A DNA stretch of 64,000 bases. It comes from Doryteuthis pealeii. Lineage: Eukaryota > Mollusca > Cephalopoda > Myopsida > Loliginidae. Shown here one piece after another: positions 9,894 through 20,835 of this stretch (position 1 is the first letter of the stretch; each line of letters begins with the position of its first letter). The position numbers and the translations under genes are program-made. Below the pieces are notes generated by a model. That model was not told the DNA's origin, ran no database searches, and saw only the letters and a program-made list of their open reading frames with translations. The stretch covers positions 87,552,262 to 87,616,261 of the forward strand of contig CM042152.1 of NCBI GenBank assembly GCA_023376005.1, written 5' to 3'.

Positions 9894-10142
9894 AAGTTGA
9901 CAAGGCGGCCTAAAGTCGGTATCAGCCAGTCAGCGAGGGAGTCTATCCCCTTTTCAATAGCGCTAGACCAAGGAGATCGTTTTTTTAGCATATGAGGTGG
10001 AGCGCCACACCTACCATCAGCTCCTTACTTTACCGCACAGATCCCTGTGCTACTCATACGCTGAGTTGGCGAGGACCGGTATCGAACTAGGAACCTTGTG
10101 GTTTCTAGCCGAATGCTCTACCAACTGAGCTAACCCGGCCCA
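9894..10142 (-). mobile_element. SINE-A, duplicate copy
   Basis: This is the counterpart of the SINE at 3976-4261, with the same head and tail and the same flanking TAGAGTATA repeats. Confidence 0.85.
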
Positions 10143-10240
10143 TAGAGTATAGTAAAACTAGGAAATTAATTGAATTATTACTTTTTTTCATTTTTGGATA
10201 CAAAATTACTTGTATGTTTTATCATAACCATTTTTGAAAG

Positions 10241-10930
10241 GCATCTTATTATGGTGCAATGGTTGCAGATCCATTATTACTGAATAGTGAGTTTGATTCT
10301 CACTGGATGCCCCACCCTTGCAACCTTGTGTCACATCCTAGCCATTGTGATTGGGTTGGGTAAATACTATGGGCATCCCATTGTGGTGTAATGTTTAACA
10401 AGCTAGTCTCACAGATCCATTATTACTGAATAGTGAGTTTGATCCTAACTGGATGCCCCACCCTTGCAACCTTGTGTTACATCCTAGCCATTGTGAATGG
10501 GTTGGGTAAATACTAGGGCATCCCATCATGGTATAATAATTAGCAAGCTAGTTTTGCATATATAAGGCCGGGTTAGCTCAGTCTGTAGAGCGTTCGGCTA
10601 GAAACCACAAGGTTCCTAGTTCGATACCGGTCCTCGCCAACTCGGCATTATGAATAACAGAGGGATCTGTGCGGTAAAGTAAGGAGCTGATGGTAGGTGT
10701 GGCACTCCACCTCAGATGCAAAAACAATCTCCTTGGTCTAGCGCTAGTGAAAAGGGGATAGACTCCCTCGCTGATTGGCTGATACCGACATTAGGCCACC
10801 CCGACGACTTTACTTTACTTATATATATATTATTACTGAATACCAAGTTTGATCCCTGTTGGATGACCGATACTTGTAAACTTGTGTCACATACTAAACA
10901 TGGCAAACGAACAGGGTAAATAGCTACAAT
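10241..10930 (+). repeat. SINE-B tandem array, duplicate copy (3 units)
   Basis: Units start at about 10241, 10374 and 10516. The last is split by a SINE-A at 10566-10817, as in copy 1. One full 145-bp unit is missing compared with 4348-5170. Confidence 0.8.
10566..10817 (+). mobile_element. SINE-A nested in SINE-B array, duplicate copy
   Basis: This is a complete SINE-A from GGCCGGGTTAGCTCAG to the GACTTTACTTTACTT tail. It has no errors in the A box, and AGAGCGTTCGGCTAG is intact where copy 1 has AGAGCGTGTGGC. Confidence 0.85.
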
Positions 10931-11415
10931 AAGCCCTTTTTGATAGACTCAATGGTTCTCAATTGAGGTGTTTTGATAATTCTGACCATGTTTTTCCAAA
11001 ACCTGTGTTTTAGTAATTGTAGAAATTGATTCAGCCATGTCAAATGATTGTCCTTTCAAATGTTATCACTTCTAAATCAGATACATTTTTCTTAAAGAAA
11101 CTCACAAGAAAATATTCACTTTTATGTTGGTTGGTCGGTTTGGTTTGGTTTCATGGCATGTCAAACTCTTGTTGGGTTATTCTACGATGAAGACATTTTG
11201 ATTTTAGTAAGTAATTAAAAAGAATACTAAAAACATTTACACACATTGCACACATACAAAAATACTCACAAAAACATTTTGTATATTATTTCTTATTGTC
11301 AAAAATAATACATAAAAAGACAACATTTGTTTCAACTCAACCTCCTGTTATTTGTTTTATTTATAATTCATTTCAGTATTAACTTTTTTATCACATATCT
11401 GTACGACTCCTCTAC

Positions 11416-13066
11416 TTCAATTTGTTATGAACTTGTTCAGCATAATTTGCTAAAATTCATACTAGCATCATACTAACATTACCAGCTAACATCTCAAGCC
11501 CTTAAAAATACCACCTGCACATATCACATGACCAGAGTCACATGAACAATATCACAAGTCTTAATTTCAATATTGACACGTACACTGATGTTTGAAGAAT
11601 TTCTCAAGTGTCCTATGCGATGGTCTCTGAAGTGACAGAAGATGAACAAAATCAATGCAGTTATTCAGTGAAGCTAACAAACTGACTTCATTAATAATTC
11701 ATGTAGAAAATAACATTGTAACCCATGAATATCTTTGATTGGTCACATTGTATAATTAAGGGTCTGGAATTTTGTACATTCTTAATGACACATGATTCTG
11801 CCTATAGTCTAACTTATAGTAGATGCAGTAAGATATGGTGGTGTAATGGTTATCATCATATGGAATGAACTCAGCAACAGAAGTTCAAATCCTAGATGAG
11901 GCTGTTCACATATCACATAACTCTAATATCCTTGGGAAACATATACATCTATAGGAATGACTCCTATATTTTTTTACAAATGATTAGAGATCTTAAAACA
12001 ATTATTTTAGTAGCTATAAATTAGGATTTAGATTTTTAATTGTGATTGAAAGAGAATAGAAAGAAAATTAGTTTGGAAATATTTTTAGAAACAATAGATA
12101 ATTGTTTATAATGTATATAATCTAAGGACAAAGGATTGTTTACAAATGAGAAATAATAGTTGAAAATTCCAATGATAATATTTATATCAATAGAAAACTG
12201 AACGGTCATTGGAATGCCACAAGTAACAGAATCAGCTGATATTTGAACATTCCGATTTCTGAGTTGAGACATATCAAACAAAGGCTTTGCTCAAAAGTCA
12301 CAACAACTCATCCATCTCACACCTTTTCTCTCTTTCCGACTTGACAGTGCATAAGCAAAAACATTCTTCACTTACTTTGTTTTGGTTTGAAATCACGGCC
12401 AACCACTCTTATCAATGTACGTCTTTTCTCATTCATAAATACAATATAAACAATATGGACACACTCAGCATACACTACTAACTCCAGACACATGTCGTCT
12501 GTCACCTCGTTGAAAGAACTTATGTATATAAAATTGTTTATTGTATCAATTTTGTCTTCTTTTGTTTTCTATGGAAACTACATTTCCGTAGTAATATACA
12601 TTTAAATTGTGGGGATCAAAACTCGGATCTTCTTCAACTACACACTCACCAAACAAACACCAAGCATTCCGGTCCTTACACATCCAAGTATTGTTCCTCC
12701 AACTATGAGTAAATAGTAGGGCAGACTAGGCACTTTAATCTTCGTTAGGCAACCAGTCTAGGAGAAGTTTATTTGATGATCATCTGATTTGTAAGAGACC
12801 ACAGAAGAACTTTGAGTGCATTCCTGCTTCTCCATCCATGACTGGCATGTCTTTACTGTCTTACTTGGATGGTTTGTGAATTACACAAATCTTTTAAAAT
12901 TCAAAATCTTTTTTTTCTATTTTTTAAATCCCGGAACTTAAAAAAAAGACCAAGCATATATATGTAAATGTCTTTGATTGTTTCATTAAACAACACTGAT
13001 TAAAATTTAATTCTATAACAAGGCTTTAACTAATGGGTTTATAGAAAACCACATTCCTAAAAGCAT
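11416..13066. other. Unclassified sequence with SINE-C fragments
   Basis: Two eroded SINE-C pieces are visible. One, at 11833-11945, has TGGTGTAATGGTTATC then GTTCAAATCCTAGATGAGGC. The other, at 12700-12775, has AAATAGTAGGGCAGACTAGG then ACCAGTCTAGGAGAAG. The remainder shows no coding frame longer than about 80 codons and nothing I recognise. Confidence 0.5.
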
Positions 13067-13071
13067 TCAGA

Positions 13072-13787
13072 TGTAACATGCGAAGAAGTTATATTAATAT
13101 TGGAAGGCTGAGAGTAACCTCCCAACATGGGTACATGAGTGTGTACATAAAAAATATTCCGACAAAGAAAGTGTAAAACAATAACAATATTTATTCCATA
13201 AGTGACGGAGATACATTTAAGACAAAGATATACAAACACATACATAAATGTAAGTAAAAGTAAGTAAAGTCGTCAGGGCGGCCTAAAGTCGGTATCAGCC
13301 AATCACAGAGGTAGTCTATCCCCTTTTCAGTAGCGCTAGACCAAGGAGATTGTTTTGGCGTCTGAGATGAAGTGCCACACCTACCATCAGCTCCTTACTT
13401 TACCGCACAGATCCCTGTGCTACTCATACGCTGAGTTGGCGAGGACTGGAATCGAACTAGGAACCATGTGGTTTCTAGCCGAACGCTCTACTGACTGAGC
13501 TAAGCCGGCCCTGAGGGAATAGGCGTATGACTTGTGTTGTAGGGAATGTCACTTACTGGTAGGTAGTTGGAGGGCGAAAGCCCCCACCCCCAACTAAGGA
13601 TTAGAGGTGGCAGGCATCTAGACCAATGTTTACTCATTGCTGGGCTGGGAGGAAAGAGAAAGGAATTCAGAATTCCCGCTTTGTGGCCAAATACTCACGC
13701 CACCTATCGGTGAATGAATTGCAGCAAGGGAAGATAACCCTATTTGGACTTATGTCTACCCAGACTTAATGTTTTACTGACCCAACA
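13072..13787 (-). mobile_element. LTR-1 solo LTR interrupted by SINE-A
   Basis: This LTR-1 copy is flanked by CAGA on both sides (13068-13071 and 13788-13791). Its plus-strand left end TGTAACATG and right end ACCCAACA define the family termini. About 260 bp of SINE-A (13252-13513) lies inside, so the LTR is the older insertion. Confidence 0.75.
13252..13513 (-). mobile_element. SINE-A nested in LTR-1
   Basis: The copy starts with the tail complement GTAAGTAAAAGTAAGTAAAG and ends with the head complement TGAGCTAAGCCGGCCC. The body is well kept. Confidence 0.85.
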
Positions 13788-13791
13788 CAGA

Positions 13792-14555
13792 GTTCAGATT
13801 TTTTAAAAAAAGAAGAAGTCCTATTTGATCAGATTTTAAGCCTATAAAGTGATTTCTTGTTGCAAAGTAGGGCTGAATATTAGATTTTTACATTCATGTC
13901 AGATATATGACAGGTAGAAAGACAGTAATTCTCCTCACACTTACACAGACCCATAAAAAAATCCTTAAGAAAATTCACAGTGACATTCAATTCATGAGCA
14001 AAGTTGTACTTAAGAAACAATTGAATTAAGTTTGGACATTTTGGAGATTCAGACCCAAAGCAACTGAAGCAGTTAAGATTTTGATAAGCTAATGACCTTT
14101 GACCTTGTTATATTCACATCATGTAATCATCCAAATATTGACAGTAAGTGACAGGGTTGATGAGCAAGTTCTGACCTGCGGATTGGGAGCGTTTCCTGAC
14201 TCGTTTCATTCTCTTTATTTGAATTGCCAATGAAACAAAAGATTGCAATTGAGGCTTTTACAGTTGGTCAGAATTAGTAATTAATTCCTTTGCTCTCTTG
14301 ATTAGTAATCATTGAAGATAATGAATGAACTGAAATAGCTTTTCAGACAAAGTAGAGACACCTGAATGGTGGTAGTAAGTTAATTTTGTCCAAGGAAAAG
14401 TTTGCTTTTCGTAATTGACATTCTCTGTTAAAAGAAAAGTCAAGCAAAAATCGAATTATCTTGGATACATAATAAAGAAAATTAAGCCTTAATTATTATA
14501 TTAATAACAAAGGATTTTTAAAAAATTATATATATATATAAAAATTTTATTATTT
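13792..14555. other. Unclassified unique sequence
   Basis: There is no recognisable gene or repeat apart from a short (AT)n at 14527-14541. Confidence 0.5.
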
Positions 14556-14620
14556 TAATTACATTTCTAGTCTATTGGCCGAAACCACCGGACACAGGCA
14601 CAGAAGTGTGTGTGTAATAC

Positions 14621-14666
<46 letters not shown>

Positions 14667-14733
14667 TATATATTACACACACTTCTGTGCCTGTGTCTGG
14701 TGGCTTTGGCCACTGGACTAGAAATGTAATTAA
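14556..14733. repeat. Near-perfect hairpin repeat with AT core
   Basis: The left arm runs TAATTACATTTCTAGTC through CACAGAAGTGTGTGTGTAAT. It pairs with the right arm ATTACACACACTTCTGTG through GACTAGAAATGTAATTA. An (AT)n core lies at about 14624-14670. The arms are about 68 nt with only a few mismatches. Confidence 0.8.
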
Positions 14734-15040
14734 CGGGATGATTAAAAAGAATTTCGAACAATCTCCACGAGTGCAGGAGCAGCTGAACCGAATTAACATC
14801 ACGGAAGTAACCGAAAAAGAACATTTTTTTTCAAATATACGGCATTCCTCAACTTCTTAAAGCAACAGATGATTACAACATCGCCGTGGGATAAGTACTA
14901 TAAAAAAACACCTAGTACTTTCAATAACTCTGATGATGGAATTTTATTTCCGAAAATATTTAGAATTAAAAAAATTTAAAAAAGTTAAATAAATATAATT
15001 TTCAACACATATTGCATTGTAAATTGCCTTCAAAAATCTT

Positions 15041-15044
<4 letters not shown>

Positions 15045-15080
<36 letters not shown>

Positions 15081-15294
15081 GTAGAAACGTTTTTCTCTCT
15101 ACCATGGTTTCGGTGTTCAAGGTACACCTTCCTCAGATTAGTTCTCCTGAGGAAGTTCTACCTTGAACACTGAAACCATGGTAGAGAGAAAAACTGTTCT
15201 ACAACTATAAATGCTCTATATCTTACGAGATAAATTGAGCACTTTTGGATTAACTACATGCTACTGCAATGAAAACATGGTAGTAACTTTTTGA

Positions 15295-15333
<39 letters not shown>

Positions 15334-15334
15334 T
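15045..15334. repeat. Hairpin repeat between two (AT)n tracts
   Basis: Inverted arms at about 15077-15136 and 15146-15207 share TGTAGAAAC(A)GTTTTTCTCTC and CCATGGTTTC on opposite strands. A further small hairpin (TGCTCTATATC...TTGAGCA) lies at 15219-15250. (AT)n tracts sit at 15045-15076 and 15297-15332. The minus strand of the left arm contains CTGAGGA, then a GGTGT/ACACC hairpin, then GAAAC. Confidence 0.75.
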
Positions 15335-15339
15335 TTAAA

Positions 15340-16030
15340 GTTGAATCATTTAATGTGAGATATTATGATTAATCTTAGAATTATTATTGTTGATTTGATT
15401 ACTTTGTTTAGGCTGATACAATCTCCAGCCTTCCCCAAATTTTTGTTACACATTGTTTGAGAGAATCCTTTTATTATGGTTTTTGGTTCTTTTTTTACTA
15501 CCATTCTAATTATCTGAGCAACAAAAGTTCATCCCGTACTAAGAATTTTGTAATCAACCTCTTATACTCATGGGTAAGAGATCCTTCTAGAAATGCCCCC
15601 ACTTTGGAGGGTAGAGGATACATTTTAATCAAATTAGTGAAAAGATGAGATACACTAAGGTATTCCCTCCCCACTTCAAAAATGACATGTGAAATAAACC
15701 TGGGTGGGTAGATAATGCATTAGCTGGAATGTAGTTATCAAAACAGACGAAGATACTTGTATACATGTTATATAATGGGCCAATCAGTTCAGATTGGAAA
15801 TGGATGTATGACCCCAAGGTCAGACAGGATTAGACAAGGTCAGCAGATGTGTCACACACTTGCACGGGAAAATATCAAATCATGAAAAACTGTATGAAAT
15901 TGTATAGAAAGCTTCTGGCTGGTTGGACGATATATGTCACATGGTAGAAGACAGAAGAGATGAAAAAATAACTTTTGATTTATAGTGAGTTAGTTTACCC
16001 ACACAAAAAGAAGCACTTGGACTTTCAGAG
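15340..16030. other. Unclassified unique sequence
   Basis: No gene is recognisable. The longest frame is 63 codons and shows no family feature. Confidence 0.5.
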
Positions 16031-16035
16031 ATGTC

Positions 16036-16683
16036 CCCAGGGGAAGGGCAACAGGGTAAAAGGACAACTTAAAAAGAGTTTCTCTTTTTATCCAAAGTGA
16101 CACCCACCATTCAGTTTGGTTTGGTTTGTTTTGTGGCACATAAACATCAGTGAGTCATTTCCTGCCGACAAAGTTTTGAAAAATTCATTCTTAATGGATA
16201 CTCACTTTTCTTTTATAAACACATTTTTCTATTTAACCCATAGATGGGACCCTAACAGGTACTACCACTCCGGATCAGAGTGGAACAAAAAGCAATGGTG
16301 ATGCAGGGTTGCTCCACACTTCCCAAACTTCCAGAACAGGAACCTCACCATCAGATAGAGTTTAACGTTATTCCCAGGACATGAAGACCCTCAGTCACAG
16401 CCTTCTAGCACCTATATGATAAAAAGGGGTGGGGGCAATAGGGTTCAGACAATCATATAGGTGCTAGGGCTTGACATGACCAGCCGATTGATTGGAGGGG
16501 CCTCTCAGACTACCTGTCTAGTCTAAGTAAGGGACAAAGTGAGATGTTGCATGTCATGGACTGCTCATCCATCTGGGTTCAATCCTTAAGCATCATGAGT
16601 CACCACCCACAGCCAACAGATGGCTCCATTTGGGGGGAGTCTTACCCTTCTGCAGAGGTGTGTGCCCAGGGGAAGGGCAACAG
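16036..16683. mobile_element. Composite insertion with 19-bp direct flanks
   Basis: CCCAGGGGAAGGGCAACAG occurs at 16036-16054 and again at 16665-16683, bracketing about 610 bp. Inside are a short hairpin (AAAAAGAGTTTCTCTTTTT, 16073-16091), the HD module (GGTTTGGTTTG at about 16119) and its usual partner (CCCATAGATGGGACCCTAACAGGTACTACC, in part, near 16239). A GC-richer segment follows at 16380-16660. The flanks look like a long TSD. Confidence 0.55.
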
Positions 16684-16710
16684 AATGTATGTTTGTCACT
16701 TCTTTCTATA

Positions 16711-17537
16711 AAAACTTTTGTAGAGTAGCTAACACCCCTTCAACACTCTACCAGATGGACTGGCTCATAGCCATAAAAAAGCCTATGATTAAAGTAGATT
16801 AACTAGCTGAATAATATTCAGATGGACTTGCTGCGTTGGCTATACCGAACTGACCCTCCTCTTTCAGTGTAAGTTTGTCTTGTTAATAGTTTGTACTTAT
16901 TTGTTCTATCTTTGTATTTATCCATTTGGCACTGGATGTTGGTGCTTAATAAATGTGTTAAGCACACCGTGCTTCTGTGTATCTTTCCACCTCGTGATAC
17001 AACAGATAGATGTTTCAGATTTTAGCCCAACCAGATTACCTGATGAAAGTCATCTGAGGGAAGTTTTTCAAGGATACATGTTCTTTTGGGAGATAAAACT
17101 GTAGGAAGATTACTATATTCATAGCATTTTTGTTTGAGATACACCTGTTGGGTAGCATTGTTATTACTGGTTCATTGGGAGAATTAAATTAACCAGAATG
17201 TTGTATTGTTTTGATTTCTAAAACAACTCTGCTGGTTTTGGATAGTGTTGTAGAGTAGCTAACACCCCTTCAGCACTCTACCAGATGGAGTGGCTCATAG
17301 TCATAAAATAGCCTACGATTAAAGTAGATTAACTAGCTGAATAATATTCAGATGGACTTTGCTGTGTTGGCTATAACAAACTGACCCCCTCTATCTAGTG
17401 TAAGTTTGTCTCGTAAATTGTTTGTACTTATTTGTTCTGTGTTCGTATGTATCCATTTGGCACTGGATGCTGGTGGTTAGTAAATGTATTAAGCACACCC
17501 TTCTGTGTATCTTTCCACCTCGCGATACAACAAAAAC
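16711..17537. mobile_element. LTR-6 paired-LTR element with TSD AAAAC
   Basis: Two direct repeats of about 288 bp (16716-17004 and 17246-17532) both begin near TTGTAGAGTAGCTAACACC, end GATACAACA and contain AATAAATGT or its mutated form. They enclose 241 bp (17005-17245). The whole is bracketed by AAAAC (16711-16715 and 17533-17537). The enclosed part begins and ends with GATAG. No primer-binding site, polypurine tract or gag/pol frame is visible, so this would be a miniature (TRIM-like) element or a recombination product of solo LTRs. Confidence 0.65.
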
Positions 17538-17719
17538 AAAGATCCATGACTTTTAAATCCAGTTCAGGACCAAGTTACAATATGATCCACCCGATAATGC
17601 AAGAAAAATATTTTAGAAAATAATGACAATACTTCATCTGTAAACATTATAGTAGAAATGTAGACATAAAAAAAATTGATAAGTATATTTGGAATCTCAT
17701 CTACAGAAAGTGACGTCAA

Positions 17720-18060
17720 TATACACAAAGGAAAGGCATGGACTGCTATAGATAGATTATTGATCATATGTAAATCTGATCTCGCTGATAAGATAAAGTA
17801 AGAAATCTTCCAAGCTGTAGCTGTAACAGTGCTATTGTATGGCTGCACCACTTGGATTTTAATGAAATACTTGAAAAAAAAAAAAAAAAAACTACATGGG
17901 AACTATACAATTATGTGGTGTGCTGTGTTGAACAAATCCTGGAAGCAGCACCTGACAAAAAGCAGCTGTACAGCCATTTACTTCTTGTCACACAAACAAT
18001 CCAAGTAAGACTAACATTCTGGACACTGCTGTAGAAGTAAGAATGAACTCTTAAGGAATG
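17720..18060 (+). pseudogene. LINE ORF2 C-terminal RT remnant, heavily decayed
   Basis: The nucleotide sequence follows the LINE tail at 739-1262: AATCTGATCTCGCTGATAAG, then CTATTGTATGGCTGCACCAC, then CTGGAAGCAGCACC, then CAGCTGTACAGCCA. The frame is broken by an A17 run and several stops. Peptides such as EAAPDKKQLYSHL, followed by TQTIQVRLTFWTLL, are still readable. Confidence 0.7.
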
Positions 18061-18104
18061 TTCACCAATAGACACCTACACATGAACATACCAGAATAAT
18101 TTGC

Positions 18105-18262
18105 CATACTATTTACCCATAGCTGGAAGGAGAATAGTTGGATTCATAACTTTTCCAAGAGTATTAATGTGATGCGAAATGCAAAAGCTACATTCAGGAT
18201 TTGAACCCAGTTCACAGAGTCCATTTCCTACAGCGATAACCATTACACCATGAGTGCTTCAA
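18105..18262 (-). mobile_element. SINE-C partial
   Basis: ATTTACCCATAGCTGGAAGG through GGATTTGAACCCAG to AACCATTACACCATGAGTGC is the 5' half of SINE-C on the minus strand. Confidence 0.75.
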
Positions 18263-18437
18263 TACTAGTGTGTGCGTGTTCCTAAATAAATTCATTAAAA
18301 AGAAGCGAAAAAAAAAAAATCTGCAAATGTACTATAAGAAAAAATATTACTGAATAGCCATTCCAATTCATTGAAGAAAGCCAGAATCGTTTTTAAAAAG
18401 TGATATTCAAATAAAAGACTGAGAAGAGAATCATTTT

Positions 18438-18469
<32 letters not shown>

Positions 18470-18825
18470 ACCAATTCCAGTAAAAAAAAAAAAATTAAAA
18501 AAAAAAAAAGAATTGTAGAGCAAATTATTTCCCTTTCATGTGAGGTCATTCTTTGTAATTTTTTTTATACTTTGTTCTGCACAATAAATCATTCAATATT
18601 TATTATTGCAAGGAAATGATTTCTCTTTTATTGGGGTAATCCATTAACCAATTTTCAATGATGATAACTTCATTGCTGCCTATCTTTCTTCCACTGAAAT
18701 TCCCGACTGCAAAAGAGGAGATTTATTTAACTCGCAATAAAAATCCAATCCTATTTTTATAGCTCTCGGAAGTATTTAAAATTAGATTTCAGGATTTGAG
18801 GATACAAAACTTATGAATATTTGAA

Positions 18826-18859
<34 letters not shown>

Positions 18860-19183
18860 TATACCAAGAAAGCACAAGTAAAAGATCCTTATTTAAAAGA
18901 AAAGGCTGTGATTTATAACAAGCTATACACAAAAAAAAGAAAACACCTTGAGAGTAGATAACTGAATTTAAAAATAAAATAAATATGAAATAAATCATTT
19001 ATTTCTATCATATACAGTTTTGTGATTGACTAGTGGCTGAAGTAGTTGCATATTCCCTATTGGTGCTAATAGTCCAGTTAAAGACAAAGTAAAAAAAAAA
19101 AACAATCAAAAAGCCAACATCTTAAATGCTGATTTTCAAAGCAGGATGACAAAGTAGTGCAATACAATAAACTTTGGTTAGGT
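18263..19183. other. Unclassified, with A-rich and dinucleotide tracts
   Basis: (CA)n lies at 18443-18469, an A run into (AT)n at 18823-18862, and A runs at 18309, 18482 and 19091. No gene is seen. Confidence 0.5.
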
Positions 19184-19412
19184 TTGGTTTCTTTAATGGC
19201 ATATAAACCTTCATGGGTTATTTGATGCCAAAGCCATCCTTGTAGAAGAAAAATAGTGGTACTATTTAACCCATAGCTGGAGCGATGAAGATTTTCATAC
19301 CTTTCCCAAGGGTATTAGTCCAAAAGTGAATGTAAATATGCAACTAAAGTTCAAATTTGTTTATTAAAATGTCAAAGTCCAGCACGTTAGCCACCACACT
19401 ACAGGGGACCCC
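19184..19412. mobile_element. HD module joined to eroded SINE-C-like piece
   Basis: GGTTTGGTTTCTTTAATGGC and GGGTTATTTGATGCC (19184-19230) are the HD module. They are followed by TTTAACCCATAGCTGGAGCG and CTTTCCCAAGGGTATTAG, which read as SINE-C on the minus strand, ending near ACACTACAGGGGACCCC. Confidence 0.55.
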
Positions 19413-19612
19413 TATAAACTTTGATAAAGTAACAGCAGGTTAATAAACAAGAAAAAAAAGGAAGCTACAATAACATAGTAATATACAGGTTATCCCCAGT
19501 AGAATTTGGACAAACCATTACAAGACTATAATGCTGCAGTTAGCAACTGTCTTGTTTAAATTGTAAAAACAGGAGATTTTGATGGATTTTTTACTACTGT
19601 TATAAATAAATA

Positions 19613-19795
19613 AGTAAAGTAAAGTAAAGTCATTGGGATGGCCTAAAGTTGGTATCAGGCAATCAACGAGGGAGTCTATCTAGACCAAGGGGATTGTCTT
19701 GGCATCTGAGGTGGAGCGCCACACCTACCATCAGCTCCTTACTTTACCACACAGATCCCTGTGCTACTCATACGCTGATTTGGCGAAGAGCCAAT
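19613..19795 (-). mobile_element. SINE-A lacking its tRNA-like head
   Basis: The tail and body are present from the GTAAAGTAAAGTAAAG repeat to CGCTGATTTGGCG. The B box and A box are missing. Confidence 0.8.
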
Positions 19796-20029
19796 AAATG
19801 GTCAAAGATCTGGGATGACACGTTCTCCCAGTTCCAAAAAGTTCAAAATATCAAAAAAATTCCTTGAAATGATCTCATCAACCAGGAATCATTATTGATT
19901 GCTAAGATGTACAATTCGGATCAAAGAGAGGGGAAAGAGAATTTGATGAAGGAATAGTAATACTATACATTTTCATGAAGAATATGAAAAAATATTGATA
20001 ATATAGCTTGTTATATTTATAAGTAAAGA

Positions 20030-20160
20030 GTGCTCAATATCATTAATAGAGCATGTATATCTACGTTAGGGTATCATGGTCAATGGTGCTTATAGGATTT
20101 TCAAAAGGCAGAAAACTGTCAGTGACTAAGTGCTGTTGACTTCATGTCTATGTTACCCTA

Positions 20161-20163
<3 letters not shown>
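20030..20163. repeat. Unclassified interspersed repeat, copy 1
   Basis: This is similar to 40530-40730. Both have AAGTAAAG, a TGCTCAATATCATT..ATAGAGCATGTATATCTA hairpin-like stretch, and GTGCTGTTGACTT or its complement. Both run into an (AT)n tract. A related small hairpin lies at 15219-15250. Confidence 0.6.

Positions 20164-20205
<42 letters not shown>
20164..20205. repeat. (AT)n microsatellite
   Basis: This is a pure alternating AT run of about 42 bp. Confidence 0.95.
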
Positions 20206-20216
<11 letters not shown>

Positions 20217-20217
20217 G

Positions 20218-20530
20218 CATCCTTCCGTCTACTAAAGACAAAGGCGTAATGTCCACTTTTAAAAAAATCTGCAACTGCATGAGTGGCTGAACAGACCAAT
20301 TTTTGAATGGCAATCTCTGGTGCAGTGACTGCAAACAGACAGTGATGCTTGCTGAAGTCGCTGTTGTCTCTCCTTCTTTTTGGCTCTCTTTTCTGTGGCG
20401 CCTTCTTCCCTCTCTTTTTCACTCCTTTTCATTCCTTGTTTGACAAGGCGGTGCCAGGTCGTACAGTTTTCTGCATAAGCCTTCCATGTGTTGGTGTCGA
20501 TGTGGCATATCTTCATGTCCCTCATATATA
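20218..20530 (-). pseudogene. LINE ORF2 C-terminal fragment with CCHC-like knuckle
   Basis: The minus-strand frame gives CHIDTNTWKAYAENCTTWHRL, then RSEKEREEGATEKRAKKKER, then CSHCTRDCHSKIGLFSHSCSC. This is the W-x-R basic region and terminal C-x2-C-x12-H-x4-C knuckle of a LINE ORF2. The piece at 25500-25820 carries the segment that would normally lie just upstream, so the two may be one family. The order is intact but the upstream part is missing here. Confidence 0.7.
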
Positions 20531-20556
20531 TATATGTATGTATGTATATAATTTTG

Positions 20557-20835
20557 CTTTCTAAGGCTGGATATGTTAATCATAGGAAATCTCACCTGGG
20601 TCAATCCATGCAAATTCCAGGAACAAACAATGTGTCTTGTGCTATCTGTGGCAAGGTCTGTAAGTCGGCTTCTGGTCTTAAGAGACATATGGTGGTGCAT
20701 AAGCATCAAATTTTATCATCTTATTCATCGGGAAGGAAGTCCTTTCAATGTCATATTTGCATCAAACTTTGTGGATCTGCAGCAGGTTTGATGAGTCATT
20801 TGAGGGCTCATGCAAGTGGAGTTGTGGGATTGTGA
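20557..20835 (+). pseudogene. Two-C2H2-finger tail, probably LINE ORF2 C terminus
   Basis: An open frame reads KAGYVNHRKSH, then CAICGKVCKSASGLKRHMVVH, a ~22-residue linker, then CHICIKLCGSAAGLMSHLRAH, and stops at 20833-20835. Both fingers have C-x2-C-x12-H-x3-H spacing. The fingers share the KSA-GL pattern of LINE ORF2 tails and not the TGEKPY linker of host C2H2 arrays. It has no start of its own: the upstream in-frame ATG lies in (AT/GTAT) repeat. It lies head to head with the LINE fragment at 20218-20530. A host exon cannot be excluded but seems less likely. Confidence 0.55.

Larger units (their letters stand above)
5772..11415. repeat. Large duplication, copy 2 (right of gap)
   Basis: This is the counterpart of 541-5671. 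Differences from copy 1 include a ~415-bp insertion at 7651-8077, one fewer SINE-B unit, small substitutions throughout, and heavy indel noise in the first 700 bp. It ends where copy 1 runs into the gap. Confidence 0.85.
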
